A DNA stretch of 64,000 bases, taken from positions 1 to 64,000 of the forward strand of contig JADBYT010000004.1 in the NCBI GenBank assembly GCA_020402865.1, written 5' to 3'. Shown here one piece after another: positions 25,411 to 34,841 of this stretch. The translations under genes were made by a program, and so were the position numbers. The DNA comes from Bacteroidota bacterium. Lineage in GTDB: Bacteria > Bacteroidota > Bacteroidia > Palsa-965. The first letter of the stretch is position 1. Every line of letters begins with the position of its first letter. The notes beneath the pieces were generated by a model. It made no database searches, was not told where the DNA came from, and was given only the letters and a program-made list of their open reading frames with translations.

Positions 25411-26971
25411 TTTTATCTGTTATTCCTGGTAAACCTTTCTCTGTTAATGTGTGAATAGCTTGTTGTTCTAATGTTGTTAATGCTTGTAAAGTTAGCGGAT
25501 TTTTAGGCTTAATTGTCTTTTTATTATGAACAGCTAATTTGCCGCCTTCTTTACGTGGTTTACTGCTAAAGAAAAACTCCTGATACCGTCTTGGTGCTAC
25601 TCCATCGTATATTAATATTTTAACCTTGTCGGACTCTGTTTCTTTTTCTGTTAACGAGTCATTATGGAGTTCTATACACAAACTTTTTACGTAAGGTTCT
25701 ATAAAATACACTTCTTCTATTCCTGCAGCAACAATATGTCTTGCGCAATTATGGCAAGGATATGTGGTGGTAAATAATTTTCCCCCTCTCATCTGGGTTC
25801 CTGTTTTTTGACTCCCTGAAATGATTGCAAGCATTTCTGCATGAACTGATCTTGAAAATTCAATCAGGTCTTTGAGGGGCGACTCTTCCCGAAGTGTTTT
25901 AAGTATGATGTTTCTGATCTCTTGTTTGTCTTTCTCTCCATTGTCTATCAACTCCTGAAATACTTTTGTGTTCAGTATTTTATCGGTTGCTTTTTCAGAA
26001 ATATCATCTTTCCTGGAATCATTAAAGCAAATGCCTTTCTTCCAGCATCTTTGATCCTCTTTACTGTCTTCTCTATATACCCCTCCTTTAAATTGAGGTA
26101 CATCATTCCATCCCTCTGATAATATCCGGTATTCTTTATCAGTTATAGACGCTCCAACCTGTCTTGATAAACAAGCCGAATTAGCAGCCGCTGATTTTGC
26201 CACATACATAGCTGTTTCTTCGGGCAGAGGGGTTACAACAGGTATATCAAATATCAACTCCAGATATCTTTTAATCTTTTCTGGAATTTTATCTTTATTT
26301 TCTTCTGATACCCTTACAAAAAAGTCGGCCTCAATGAATGTGTTTCTTACGTTTTGCCCGTCATTATTGTTTTCGTATTCGTCATGCTCAACTAAATCTA
26401 TTGCCTCCGATTTATTAATCGGTTTTGCTGTAAGATTTTTTATTCTTTGTTCTTTTGGAGAAAAGACACTGAACATATAGAAAATGTCTCTGTACAAGGC
26501 TCGTAAAACCTGTAGTTCTTCTTTATTTTTAATCGAATCTATGATGTAGCATTTTCTTTGACTTGTAAATTCTTCGGGGCTCATTTCTGTTGAGTTGTCA
26601 GGGTGTCGGTCAGAATAAATATCGCGAATTGCATAATCAATTAGTATTGAATTTAACTTATACTTTTTGCGAAATTCATTTCCTCCCCTAATCTTATTCA
26701 TCATTTTTGTGTATTCGGCTGATTTTCCCTTCTCCATTTCGTCAGAGTCTGGTATTCTGTCGCTTACTTTTAAATGAATTACGGTATAGCCATATTCATC
26801 GGAAAGCTGTTTCTTTAACTGTTCTATTACTTCATGTTTCAACGACCCAATCGGCGAGCAAATACCTATCACAATCTCTTCCGTAAGTGTATTCTCTATC
26901 TTCTCCCGGGTTGTTTTGCCCTTATTGTTCTCGTTAGCCCGTTCTGATGAGACATAATTTACTGCTTCCAT
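25403..26971 (-). CDS. Anti-phage dCTP deaminase (DCD/AvcD-like defence protein)
   Basis: 522 residues. An N-terminal nucleotide-kinase-like domain begins with EEIVIGICSPIGSLKHE (P-loop-like, ~31-47) and continues to ~260. The C-terminal domain is a zinc cytidine/dCMP deaminase: His377-Ala-Glu379 in SVHAEMLAII, and Cys406/Cys409 in TYPCHNCARHI as the other zinc ligands. A cysteine-containing insertion lies between them and the N-terminal domain. This two-domain layout matches the defence deaminases that convert dCTP to deoxyuridine nucleotides on phage infection and so starve phage DNA synthesis. The gene is visibly AT-rich compared with its neighbours, suggesting transfer. A strong terminator separates it from the upstream operon, so it needs its own promoter in the ~40 bp before the ATG. 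Confidence 0.88.
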   Translation of the reverse strand: MEAVNYVSSERANENNKGKTTREKIENTLTEEIVIGICSPIGSLKHEVIEQLKKQLSDEYGYTVIHLKVSDRIPDSDEMEKGKSAEYTKMMNKIRGGNEFRKKYKLNSILIDYAIRDIYSDRHPDNSTEMSPEEFTSQRKCYIIDSIKNKEELQVLRALYRDIFYMFSVFSPKEQRIKNLTAKPINKSEAIDLVEHDEYENNNDGQNVRNTFIEADFFVRVSEENKDKIPEKIKRYLELIFDIPVVTPLPEETAMYVAKSAAANSACLSRQVGASITDKEYRILSEGWNDVPQFKGGVYREDSKEDQRCWKKGICFNDSRKDDISEKATDKILNTKVFQELIDNGEKDKQEIRNIILKTLREESPLKDLIEFSRSVHAEMLAIISGSQKTGTQMRGGKLFTTTYPCHNCARHIVAAGIEEVYFIEPYVKSLCIELHNDSLTEKETESDKVKILIYDGVAPRRYQEFFFSSKPRKEGGKLAVHNKKTIKPKNPLTLQALTTLEQQAIHTLTEKGLPGITDKNV

Positions 26972-27012
26972 ATATTTCTTATTATTTTCACAATATACAT
27001 CAACAAAAAGCG

Positions 27013-27050
27013 AAAAATCCGGCTTGGATTTATTTCCAAACCGGATTTTT
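27013..27050 (-). terminator. Terminator of the kinase/LytTR operon
   Basis: AAAAATCCGG (27013-27022) pairs with CCGGATTTTT (27041-27050), extended inwards by TTGG/CCAA. It lies 20 bp past the LytTR stop and insulates the deaminase gene from read-through. Confidence 0.85.
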
Positions 27051-27069
27051 CAACAGATTTAGTTAGGTT

Positions 27070-27822
27070 CTACACCTGATTAATCTTCTTCGCCAGCTCA
27101 TCTTTATACGAGCCGCCAATGGGAATGGGCTTTTTCTCGTCTTCGAGCATCAGGTTGGGTGGCTCGATGGAAACGATTTTATCAATACGCACAATGAACG
27201 AGCGGTGAACGCGCACAAACTCGTTGGGCGAGAGTTTGCGTTCAATGTCTTTCATGGTGGAATGGATGGTGTAGCGGGCGTTTGAGGTGTTGATTACTAC
27301 GTAATCCTTGAGCGCTTCGATGAAGTAAATATCGCGGGTGCGCACTTTTACGAGGCGTGAGTTTGATTTTACGAAGATGATGTCTTTACTGTCTTTGTTT
27401 TCTACAATGGAGTAAAGGAAATCACGCTCTTTGCGCATGTCGCTTTCTTTCTGGTGCTTGTAAAGCGCCATTTCAATGGAGGTGCGCAGATCTATTTCTT
27501 TAAACGGCTTGATGATATAGCCGTAGGGTTCAGTAATTTTTGCCTTGCTCAGCGTGCTTTCGTCGGCGTAGGCGGTAAGGTAAATGATGGGAATGCTGAA
27601 ACGCTCGCGGATTTGCTCGGCGGCTTCAATTCCGCTCATGTTTCCTTTGAGCATAATATCCATCAATACCAGATCGGGTGTGTGCTCTTCTGCGGCGCGT
27701 ATGGCATCTTCGCCATTGGAGCAGATCGCCACTACATTGTACCCCAGTTTGCGCAGGCTCATCTGGATATCTTTGGCTACAATGCTTTCGTCCTCGACGA
27801 TTAGAATATTTGTTTTTGACAT
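27070..27822 (-). CDS. LytTR-type response regulator
   Basis: 250 residues. The receiver domain (~4-125) has the acidic pair E10/D11, the phosphoacceptor Asp55 in DLVLMDIML, and the conserved Lys in IIKPFKE. The LytTR DNA-binding domain (~145-248) contains the IYFIEALKDYVVI and FVRVHRSFIV blocks. Receiver-LytTR proteins bind paired direct repeats upstream of target genes when phosphorylated. It starts 6 nt after the stop of the multi-PAS kinase gene, so the pair is one two-component system; targets are not evident in this window. Confidence 0.93.
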   Translation of the reverse strand: MSKTNILIVEDESIVAKDIQMSLRKLGYNVVAICSNGEDAIRAAEEHTPDLVLMDIMLKGNMSGIEAAEQIRERFSIPIIYLTAYADESTLSKAKITEPYGYIIKPFKEIDLRTSIEMALYKHQKESDMRKERDFLYSIVENKDSKDIIFVKSNSRLVKVRTRDIYFIEALKDYVVINTSNARYTIHSTMKDIERKLSPNEFVRVHRSFIVRIDKIVSIEPPNLMLEDEKKPIPIGGSYKDELAKKINQV

Positions 27823-27828
27823 GCTGAC

Positions 27829-30800
27829 TTACTGATTTGCAGGGATGCTGGTAAATTCGATGGTGAATTTAGCGCCTTTTTTGTTTTCCAGCTTTATTTT
27901 CCCATTGATTTGTTCAACAAGTGTAACTACAAGTTGAAGTCCGAGTGATTCGGTATTACGATAATCCACTGTTTCCGGAAGCCCTGAACCGTTGTCGGCA
28001 ATAACAATTTTGATATTTCCCTTATTTTCAGTGAGGGTGAGGGAGATCTTGCCGTTTTTAGTCTTGCGGAACGCATATTTGAGTGAATTTGACAGCAATT
28101 CGTTGATAATAAGCCCGCACGGAATGGCCGTGTCAAGGTTGAGCTGAATTGGCGCCAGACTAAGTTCAAGCTCTGGAGGCGACTCTGTGCTTGCATACGA
28201 ATGCATCAGGTTCCTTGTTACATTTCCGATGTAGTCGGCAAAATTGATATTGGAGAAATCTTTAGTCTGGTAAAGGCTTTCGTGCACAAAGGCCATTGAT
28301 TTTATCCGGTTCTGGCTTTCATGCAGGAGTTCGAGCGTTTTATTATCGCGTACGTATGCTTTTTGCAGGTTGAGAATGCTGGAAATAACCTGAAGGTTGT
28401 TTTTTACGCGGTGGTGCACCTCTTTAAGCAGCACTTCCTTTTCTTTGAGCGACTGCCGGAGATTTTCGTCAATGGCTTTCTTCTCGGTAATGTCGTGCGC
28501 AATGCAGGAAAGCTCAATGATATCGCCATTTTCGTTGCGAATGGGGTTGAGATAAACTTCGCGCCAGGTTACCTGACCGTTTTTATGCTCGAATTTCGAT
28601 TCGAAATACTGGGGCATTCCGGAAAATGTGGCCTTGAACTTTTCGTCCCAGAAGTTTGAATATGTTTCTCCGGTACGCAGCTTCACTTCTTCGATATCCA
28701 TACCCACGTAAGGCCTAATTCCGTAAGCGCGCATAATCCAGTCCGACTGCTGCTTATTGAACGAGGTCATTCTGTGCTGGCGGTCGGCCGTCCAGATCAT
28801 GTGTGTGCTGCTTTCAATAATGGCATTCAGCTGCTCGGCCTGGCGGTGTATTTTTTCTTGCGCCCTTTTCATTTCAGTTGTTTCGTGGGCAATACAGGAC
28901 ACTTCAATTATTTCGTCGCCGGGTCCGTGAATAGGGTTCAGAAATACTTCTCGCCAGGCCACTGAGCCATCTTTCATGGTAACCGGAAGCTCGAAGTGCT
29001 GTGGGTTTCCGGCAAATGTCTTCTGTACTTTTTCGTCCCAAAACTGTGCATATTCTTCAGAAATGCGTCTCGAGTAGGCAATCATATCGAGTCCGATGTA
29101 AGGCTGGTCACTGTAGGATTTTCCGAACCAGTATGCATAGTTTTTATTAAACGAGGTTAGTACGCTGTTCCGGTCAATAGTCCAGATAATGTGCGAGCTG
29201 GTTTCGATTACGGCATTAAGCTTGGCGGCCTGAATGCGCAGTTTTTCCTCGGCTTTTCGTTTGGGTGTAAGGTCTTCATACACGTACACAAAATGCAGCG
29301 GCTGGTTATCATCGCCACGCACCAGTGTGATGGTAATATTTACATATACCGTTTCTCCGTTTTTGTGGCGGTAGCGGTGTTCGTCCACAATATGCCGGAA
29401 ACCGAGTTTGATAAAGTCTTCACCTTTTGGCAGGCGCGAAAGGTCGCCGGGGAGCTGAAGCTCGTTTATCGACATTTCCAGCAATTCGTTGCGGCTGTAG
29501 CCGAGCATGCTGCACAGGCGTTCGTTTACTTCAATGTAGCGCCCTTTTTGAACACTTACCAGCGCAATACCGGTGTAGGCCTGGTTAAATACGGCGCGGT
29601 ATTTTTCTTCGCGCAAACGTAACTCACGTTCGGCCTGAAGGCGGTCGCTGATATCGCGCGAAATACCCATCGAACCTACTATTTCGCCATCTTCGTTACG
29701 CAGAATGCTGGCCGAAAGGAAGCAGTAAAACTCTTCGCCGTTTTTTCTTTTGTTGATGATTTCGCCGGAGAAAAAGCTGTTTTCTTCTATCAGCTTTCTT
29801 GAAATGCGTTTTCCTTCCTCGTCGTTTTTATAGAGTTCGTTGATATTCATTTTCAGCGCCTCATCGCGCGTGTAGCCAAACGAGCGTTCGGCTGATGCAT
29901 TGAACTCAGTAATATTGCCGTCTTTATCTGAGGCAATAATCATATCTATCGAACTATCAACCAGCAGACGCAGATACTTCTGCGTTTCTACCAGCTGTCG
30001 TTCAAAAGTCTTTCGTTCGGTAATATCTCTCGAAACACCCATGGAGCCGATTACCTCGCCATCTTCGTTGCGAAGCAAACTTGCGGCCAGCAGAGAAGTA
30101 AAGAGTTCGCCGTTTTTGCGCTTGTTTATTACCTCACCCGAATAGTAGCCGTCGGTCTCCAGTATGGCTGTAATTGCCAAGGCCTGCTCTTCGTTACCGC
30201 CAAAAAGTATTGAAAGATGTGCCCCCAGCGCCTCTTCGCGGGTGTATCCAAATGTGCGCTCGGCAGCAGCGTTAAACTCGGTAATATGCCCGTCGCGGTC
30301 GGCCGCTGAAATGGTATCAAGCGAACTGTCGATCAGCAAACGAAGGTTTTTTTGCGTTTCGCTCAACTGTCGCTCTGCCCTGATCCTGTCCTGAATTTCG
30401 ATTTGCAGTTTCTGGTTGTTTTCTTCCATCACCTGCACCCGAAGCTGTTCCTTTTCCAGTTTGCGGAATACGGAAAGATCACGCACAAAAGCAATAATGG
30501 CGGGCCTTCCCTGAAACTGATAGAGCATGGGTTTGGACTCCACCTCCACAATTTCATCGCGTATGTTCCGCACCTGCATAATATTAAACGGCACATGCCC
30601 GCCATTCATTACCTCTTTCAAACGGCTTTTTACCTGCTCATGATATTCGGGCAGGATGTAACTGAAAATATTCTGCCGTAACAATGCTTCTTCTGTTTCA
30701 GTACCGATTATGCGATAAGCGGCAGGATTGGCCGAAAGCAGTTTTCCGCTAAGGTCGAGAAAGATTATTCCGTCGGGCGACTGTTCAATAAGTGTGCGGT

Positions 30801-32166
30801 AAAATTCGCGGCTGGCAAGAATTTCTTCTTCAGCCAGCTTGTTTTGGGTAATATCGCGAGAAATTCCTTCTATCGCAATGGCTTTACCTGTTTCATCGGT
30901 AATAATCTTGTTGCGCGTTTCTACCCATTTTATTTGCCCGTCTTTACAAACCCATCGCACAATAAACGATTTCTCGTCAATAGCCACATTATGTGGTGGT
31001 TTTTTTCCTGCAATAATTTCCTGCGAGTCCACATACGACGTTCTGTCGTCGGGGTGAATTAAATCAAACGCAGCTAGCGGATTAACATAAAAATCTTCAG
31101 GTTGGTAACCGGCAATAGTGTATATCGAAGGACTGATGTATTCGTAATGCGGCTTGGGAAAAAACGATAACCGGAAAATAACATCATCCGCATTCTGGGC
31201 CAGCATTCTGAATCTTTCCTCGCTGGTTCTAAGCCTGTCTTCGGCCTCCTTTTGCTCGGTAATATTTCTGGTAATGCCAAATGCAGTAAGTACATTATTA
31301 TCAGCATCAAACGTTTTTACCACATACTCTTCAAGCCAGAAATACTCTTTCTTTTTCTGGTGCAGAAAACGATAACGATAGATTTTGGGCTGATGGTCGA
31401 TGCGCTGCTGACGCAGCATATTCATTACACCCTGCAAATCTTCGGGATGGCAATACTGGCCGAATTTAAGCGGGTCGTTCTGGTATTCTTCATAATTAAC
31501 CCCAAGCAAATCTTCAATATTCTGACTCAGGTAAAGCACTTTTGGTTTGCTATGCGCTGAAAAATCGAAATGATAAACAACCTGATTAATCGCGTTGAGC
31601 ACATTTTCAAGCGAAGTCTGGCTGCGGCGAAGTTTTATTTCGGCCTCCACCTTTTCAGTCACATCGCGTATCACCCCCAGATTACCAAATACTTTTCCTT
31701 CCTCGTTCTGCTTGGGGTAAACGGTTTCTTCAAGCCATACGTAAGCATTCTTTTGTTTGTGAAAAAACCTGTAGGTGAATGTTTGTGCTGTTTTATTGCG
31801 GAATAAAGCCACCGTTGCACTGCGAATGGCCTCCATGTCCCCGGGGTGAATACTTTGAGCCAGCGCGCCCGCATTGGTCAGATATTCTTCGCGCGAAATA
31901 CCATATATATGTTCAATGTGCGGACTGGCAAACCGTATTTCCCTTTGGCCGTTTTGGTTAATTTCCGCATAATAGACAAACTCTAAAATGCGCGAAAAAA
32001 TGGTTTTCACAAGCTGTGCATCATCGTACCAGCCTTCGTCAAGATTGGTGTCAATACGAATGTTTTCCGCGGGTTTATCCCGTAGTTTTCCATCGTTTTC
32101 AAGTAAACGGCGCAGTCTCGTCAGTTCATCTACAAGATCTTCGCGCGACCAGTTTTCGTAATTCAT
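27829..32166 (-). CDS. Soluble nine-PAS sensor histidine kinase (HisKA_2 type)
   Basis: 1445 residues, no membrane segment. I count nine PAS/PAC units in series (~45-1235), each ending in a DITE/DVTEK-like coil. Units 5 and 6 (~625-870, both with FNAxAERxFGYTRxEAL and GSMGxSRDI) and units 8 and 9 (~990-1235, both with FWDEK, WREVxLNPI and SCIAHxTTE) are recent internal duplications. The kinase core is of the HisKA_2 class: LKEVHHRVKNNLQ puts the phospho-His at ~1251, followed by a HATPase domain (INELLSNSLKYAF, DNGSGLP, LGLQLV). Predicted to sense cytoplasmic small ligands, redox or light through its PAS domains and to phosphorylate the adjacent LytTR regulator. Confidence 0.93.
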   Translation of the reverse strand: MNYENWSREDLVDELTRLRRLLENDGKLRDKPAENIRIDTNLDEGWYDDAQLVKTIFSRILEFVYYAEINQNGQREIRFASPHIEHIYGISREEYLTNAGALAQSIHPGDMEAIRSATVALFRNKTAQTFTYRFFHKQKNAYVWLEETVYPKQNEEGKVFGNLGVIRDVTEKVEAEIKLRRSQTSLENVLNAINQVVYHFDFSAHSKPKVLYLSQNIEDLLGVNYEEYQNDPLKFGQYCHPEDLQGVMNMLRQQRIDHQPKIYRYRFLHQKKKEYFWLEEYVVKTFDADNNVLTAFGITRNITEQKEAEDRLRTSEERFRMLAQNADDVIFRLSFFPKPHYEYISPSIYTIAGYQPEDFYVNPLAAFDLIHPDDRTSYVDSQEIIAGKKPPHNVAIDEKSFIVRWVCKDGQIKWVETRNKIITDETGKAIAIEGISRDITQNKLAEEEILASREFYRTLIEQSPDGIIFLDLSGKLLSANPAAYRIIGTETEEALLRQNIFSYILPEYHEQVKSRLKEVMNGGHVPFNIMQVRNIRDEIVEVESKPMLYQFQGRPAIIAFVRDLSVFRKLEKEQLRVQVMEENNQKLQIEIQDRIRAERQLSETQKNLRLLIDSSLDTISAADRDGHITEFNAAAERTFGYTREEALGAHLSILFGGNEEQALAITAILETDGYYSGEVINKRKNGELFTSLLAASLLRNEDGEVIGSMGVSRDITERKTFERQLVETQKYLRLLVDSSIDMIIASDKDGNITEFNASAERSFGYTRDEALKMNINELYKNDEEGKRISRKLIEENSFFSGEIINKRKNGEEFYCFLSASILRNEDGEIVGSMGISRDISDRLQAERELRLREEKYRAVFNQAYTGIALVSVQKGRYIEVNERLCSMLGYSRNELLEMSINELQLPGDLSRLPKGEDFIKLGFRHIVDEHRYRHKNGETVYVNITITLVRGDDNQPLHFVYVYEDLTPKRKAEEKLRIQAAKLNAVIETSSHIIWTIDRNSVLTSFNKNYAYWFGKSYSDQPYIGLDMIAYSRRISEEYAQFWDEKVQKTFAGNPQHFELPVTMKDGSVAWREVFLNPIHGPGDEIIEVSCIAHETTEMKRAQEKIHRQAEQLNAIIESSTHMIWTADRQHRMTSFNKQQSDWIMRAYGIRPYVGMDIEEVKLRTGETYSNFWDEKFKATFSGMPQYFESKFEHKNGQVTWREVYLNPIRNENGDIIELSCIAHDITEKKAIDENLRQSLKEKEVLLKEVHHRVKNNLQVISSILNLQKAYVRDNKTLELLHESQNRIKSMAFVHESLYQTKDFSNINFADYIGNVTRNLMHSYASTESPPELELSLAPIQLNLDTAIPCGLIINELLSNSLKYAFRKTKNGKISLTLTENKGNIKIVIADNGSGLPETVDYRNTESLGLQLVVTLVEQINGKIKLENKKGAKFTIEFTSIPANQ

Positions 32167-32190
32167 TCGGGGGAAAGAATTGTATTGAAT

Positions 32191-33723
32191 TCAGCTTTTA
32201 TCGGCTTCAAACTTCATCTTTATTCCGTCGTACTTTATTTCTGTGTTGTCTTTATACGTAATTGTCAGAATTAATATCCCTTCTTCTTCATAGTATCTCC
32301 AGTCGCCATCTTTCATGCCATAGGCGAAGGTTCCGGTTTGCCATACTTTTCCGTTTTCGTACCACCACGTATGCTTGCCATCGGGTTGTCCGTTTACATA
32401 ATTTCCTTCAAACCGTTTGTTTCCGTTGGTAAGATAGGTGTGTTTCCAGATCCCCTCACGCATGTCGGCATGATAAACTCCTTCTTCCCTGTAATCATTC
32501 ATCTGAAAAAACCAGGGACCTTCTTTTTGTCCTTCTATAAATTCGCCTTGCGTAATAACGTTTCCTTTCTCATCGTATTCAGTCATTATTCCTTCACGCA
32601 CGCCGTCTTTATAATTTTCTTCCCGCAGCAACTGGCCGTTGTCGTAATACCAGCGCCACGTGCCAACCGGCCGGCCACGGTTGTCATACTTACCTTTCTG
32701 ATCCGTTTTTCCGTTGGGATAATAAAATATCCATTCGCCTACGCGTACACCGTTTTTGTATTCACCTTCCGCACGCAGTTCGCCGGTTTCGTGATATTCT
32801 TTCCAGCGCCCCTGCTGAAGGTTTTTAATGTCGAGTATGCCTTCGGAAACAAGAATTCCGTCTTTGTATTGTTCTGAACCGATAATTACGCCGGTTGTAT
32901 CGTATTGCTTAAATACTCCTTCTGGCACACCGTCTTTATAGTTGCCCACTTCTTTCGGCCTGCCGTTTGGGTGGCGTGTAGTAATGGTTTCTATGGTTGC
33001 CAGTTCGGGCGGGTTTTTAACCAATACGCCATTTTCCCATTTTGTGATAGACAGCAGATTTCCCTGTTGGTTATATTCTTTAAAATAGCCGTTTTTCTTA
33101 TCGTTCAGGTAGCGGCCTTCAATGTGCGTTTTACCGTTCGGATAAAATTCTTTCCACACTCCTTGCCGCAAACCATTTGCATCTCGGCGGTTCAAACGTT
33201 CTGTGTTTTTTACAAAACCGCCTTTGTATTCAATAATGGTTATTACCGTGCCGGTTGTATCGAATTCAAATCCGGTACCATTTTCGCGGCCTTCGGTAAA
33301 GGGAATGGTTTGCTGTACTTTTCCGCTGGTAAAAAACTCGCGCACGGTGCCGTGTATGGTGTCGTTTCTGAATGGTTCTTCGCGTTTCAGCAAACCGTTT
33401 TCATCGAAAATCTGTTTGGGTCCGTCCTTACGCCCGTTTTTGTAGGTATAAAATACCGTGGGAACACCTTTTTCCGAATAAAATTTCCAGGTACTGTCGA
33501 GCTGAAAGTTGCGGCGGTTGCCTTCCGACTTTAATTTGCCGTTAGGATAGTAGGTTTTCCAGTAGCCTTCAGGTTTTTCACTTACAATGCGGCCTTCACT
33601 GTATAGTTTTCCGTTTTCGTAATACAGCCGGGTCAACCGCCCGGTATCAGCAGGTGTTTGGCCAGCAAGAAGAAGACCCGTTAAAAGGGCTGCAAAACAG
33701 AATAAAAACCGAATCTGATACAT
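32191..33723 (-). CDS. Exported YwqK/MORN-variant repeat protein
   Basis: 510 residues. Signal peptide (hydrophobic ~6-20, LLLAGQ) then about eighteen MORN-variant repeats of 20-24 residues with the pattern YYxNGKxxxEGxYxxGxxxGxWxxY (e.g. FYPNGKTHIEGRYLNDKKNG). Such proteins are often called 'YwqK-family antitoxin' in databases, but nothing here indicates a toxin partner. The gene ends 24 bp before the start of the nine-PAS kinase on the same strand, so the three genes (repeat protein, kinase, regulator) may be one operon. Location probably periplasmic or outer surface; function unknown. Confidence 0.8.
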   Translation of the reverse strand: MYQIRFLFCFAALLTGLLLAGQTPADTGRLTRLYYENGKLYSEGRIVSEKPEGYWKTYYPNGKLKSEGNRRNFQLDSTWKFYSEKGVPTVFYTYKNGRKDGPKQIFDENGLLKREEPFRNDTIHGTVREFFTSGKVQQTIPFTEGRENGTGFEFDTTGTVITIIEYKGGFVKNTERLNRRDANGLRQGVWKEFYPNGKTHIEGRYLNDKKNGYFKEYNQQGNLLSITKWENGVLVKNPPELATIETITTRHPNGRPKEVGNYKDGVPEGVFKQYDTTGVIIGSEQYKDGILVSEGILDIKNLQQGRWKEYHETGELRAEGEYKNGVRVGEWIFYYPNGKTDQKGKYDNRGRPVGTWRWYYDNGQLLREENYKDGVREGIMTEYDEKGNVITQGEFIEGQKEGPWFFQMNDYREEGVYHADMREGIWKHTYLTNGNKRFEGNYVNGQPDGKHTWWYENGKVWQTGTFAYGMKDGDWRYYEEEGILILTITYKDNTEIKYDGIKMKFEADKS

Positions 33724-33854
33724 TAGAACAAGCCGGGCACATCATGGCTTTTTGCCAAGCGTTCTAAGATAAGGAAAAACTCCTAGCTGCGATGATTGTG
33801 CATATATGGAATACGGCTACACAAACCGAATTACAAAACGATATGCCTCCGATA

Positions 33855-34292
33855 TCAGCAGCTTATTTTGTTTACCCGGTTGGCATGACGGCCACCTTCA
33901 AAGGCAGTATTTAAAAAAATGTTTATACATGCTTTTGCTTCTTCAACCGAAATAAAGCGGGCAGGAAGGGAAAGAATATTGGCATCGTTATGCAGGCGGG
34001 CCAGTTCGGCAATTTCCGGTTTCCAGCATAAAGCGGCGCGGATGCCGGCATGTTTGTTTGCCGCCATGCTTATTCCGTTTCCCGAACCACATACTAATAA
34101 ACCGAAAACAACTTCGCCTTTTTCTACTGCACTGGCCACCGGATGTGCAAAGTCGGGATAATCCACACTTTGTTCAGTGTGTGTGCCGTAATCAGTTACT
34201 TCGTGACCAAGCGAACGCAGATAGGCAACCATTTCCTGCTTAAGAGCAAAGCCTGCATGATCGGCGCCTGCGGCCAGTTTAAGTTGAGCCAT
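33855..34292 (-). CDS. rpiB: Ribose 5-phosphate isomerase B
   Basis: 145 residues, normal length. Family motifs: AGADHAGFALK (Asp11/His12) near the N-terminus, the active-site Cys68 in LVCGSGNGISMAANK (69-80 phosphate-binding loop), and an HNDANILSLPARFI block near the end. The enzyme interconverts ribose 5-phosphate and ribulose 5-phosphate in the non-oxidative pentose phosphate pathway, in the cytoplasm. A TAACTTTG box on the minus strand (34321-34314) lies 21 nt before the ATG and is probably its -7 element. Single gene; no clear terminator before the next gene at 33723. Confidence 0.95.
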   Translation of the reverse strand: MAQLKLAAGADHAGFALKQEMVAYLRSLGHEVTDYGTHTEQSVDYPDFAHPVASAVEKGEVVFGLLVCGSGNGISMAANKHAGIRAALCWKPEIAELARLHNDANILSLPARFISVEEAKACINIFLNTAFEGGRHANRVNKISC

Positions 34293-34841
34293 TTGTGTGT
34301 GATTTTACGGATGCAAAGTTAGCCGTTTTCCCGACCTTTAACAGCGCAGCAAATACACTTGCCTCCGCGCACGTTAGTTAAGTGAAGATTATGAACAAAC
34401 AAAGTACCATTCAAAAAAATTGATCTTGAAAACGAAGTCATTACAAAGTAGATTATCAACACAAAAACGGTGTGTTATGAATTATTCTGGTTATTAACTT
34501 CCCGAAAAAAGATTTGGTAGTTTCAATTTGAAATCTCCTTAGCAGGAGTTTTGAATCTTCCTACTGCTGTTAAAAAAAAACAAGCACGAAAAAACAAACA
34601 GGTTTTTACTCATTTTTGTAAAGAATTCAATCAACAAAGAGGTGTAAAAAAACCTGTACACAGCTTGTTAATAAACTTGTAACAGGCTGTAAAATAAGCC
34701 TGCACATTTTTACTTTTGTTCATAACGTGTTATTGAGTATTGAAAACTGAGTATTGCAAGCGTTTTCGATGCGAATTATGCACCGTTTGAACAAGCTAAT
34801 AGTAATAACATATATAAAAGAAATAAAATAAAAAGAGAATT
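34293..34841. other. AT-rich non-coding region upstream of nadA and rpiB
   Basis: 549 bp without a credible ORF. It holds the rpiB -7 box, a TACTTTTG box (34711-34718) 123 nt before nadA without a matching -33 element, and several inverted repeats: CAGGTTTTT (34599-34607) with AAAAACCTG (34648-34656), and AGGCT/AGCCT at 34684-34701. The right-hand part would form a long, structured 5' leader for nadA if transcription starts near 34725. I could not match it to a known riboswitch. Confidence 0.45.

Noticed and set aside
32191-33723. Toxin-antitoxin system suggested by the YwqK family name
   Set aside because: The protein has a signal peptide and about eighteen MORN-like repeats, and no toxin-like gene is adjacent; the database name is not evidence of such a function.
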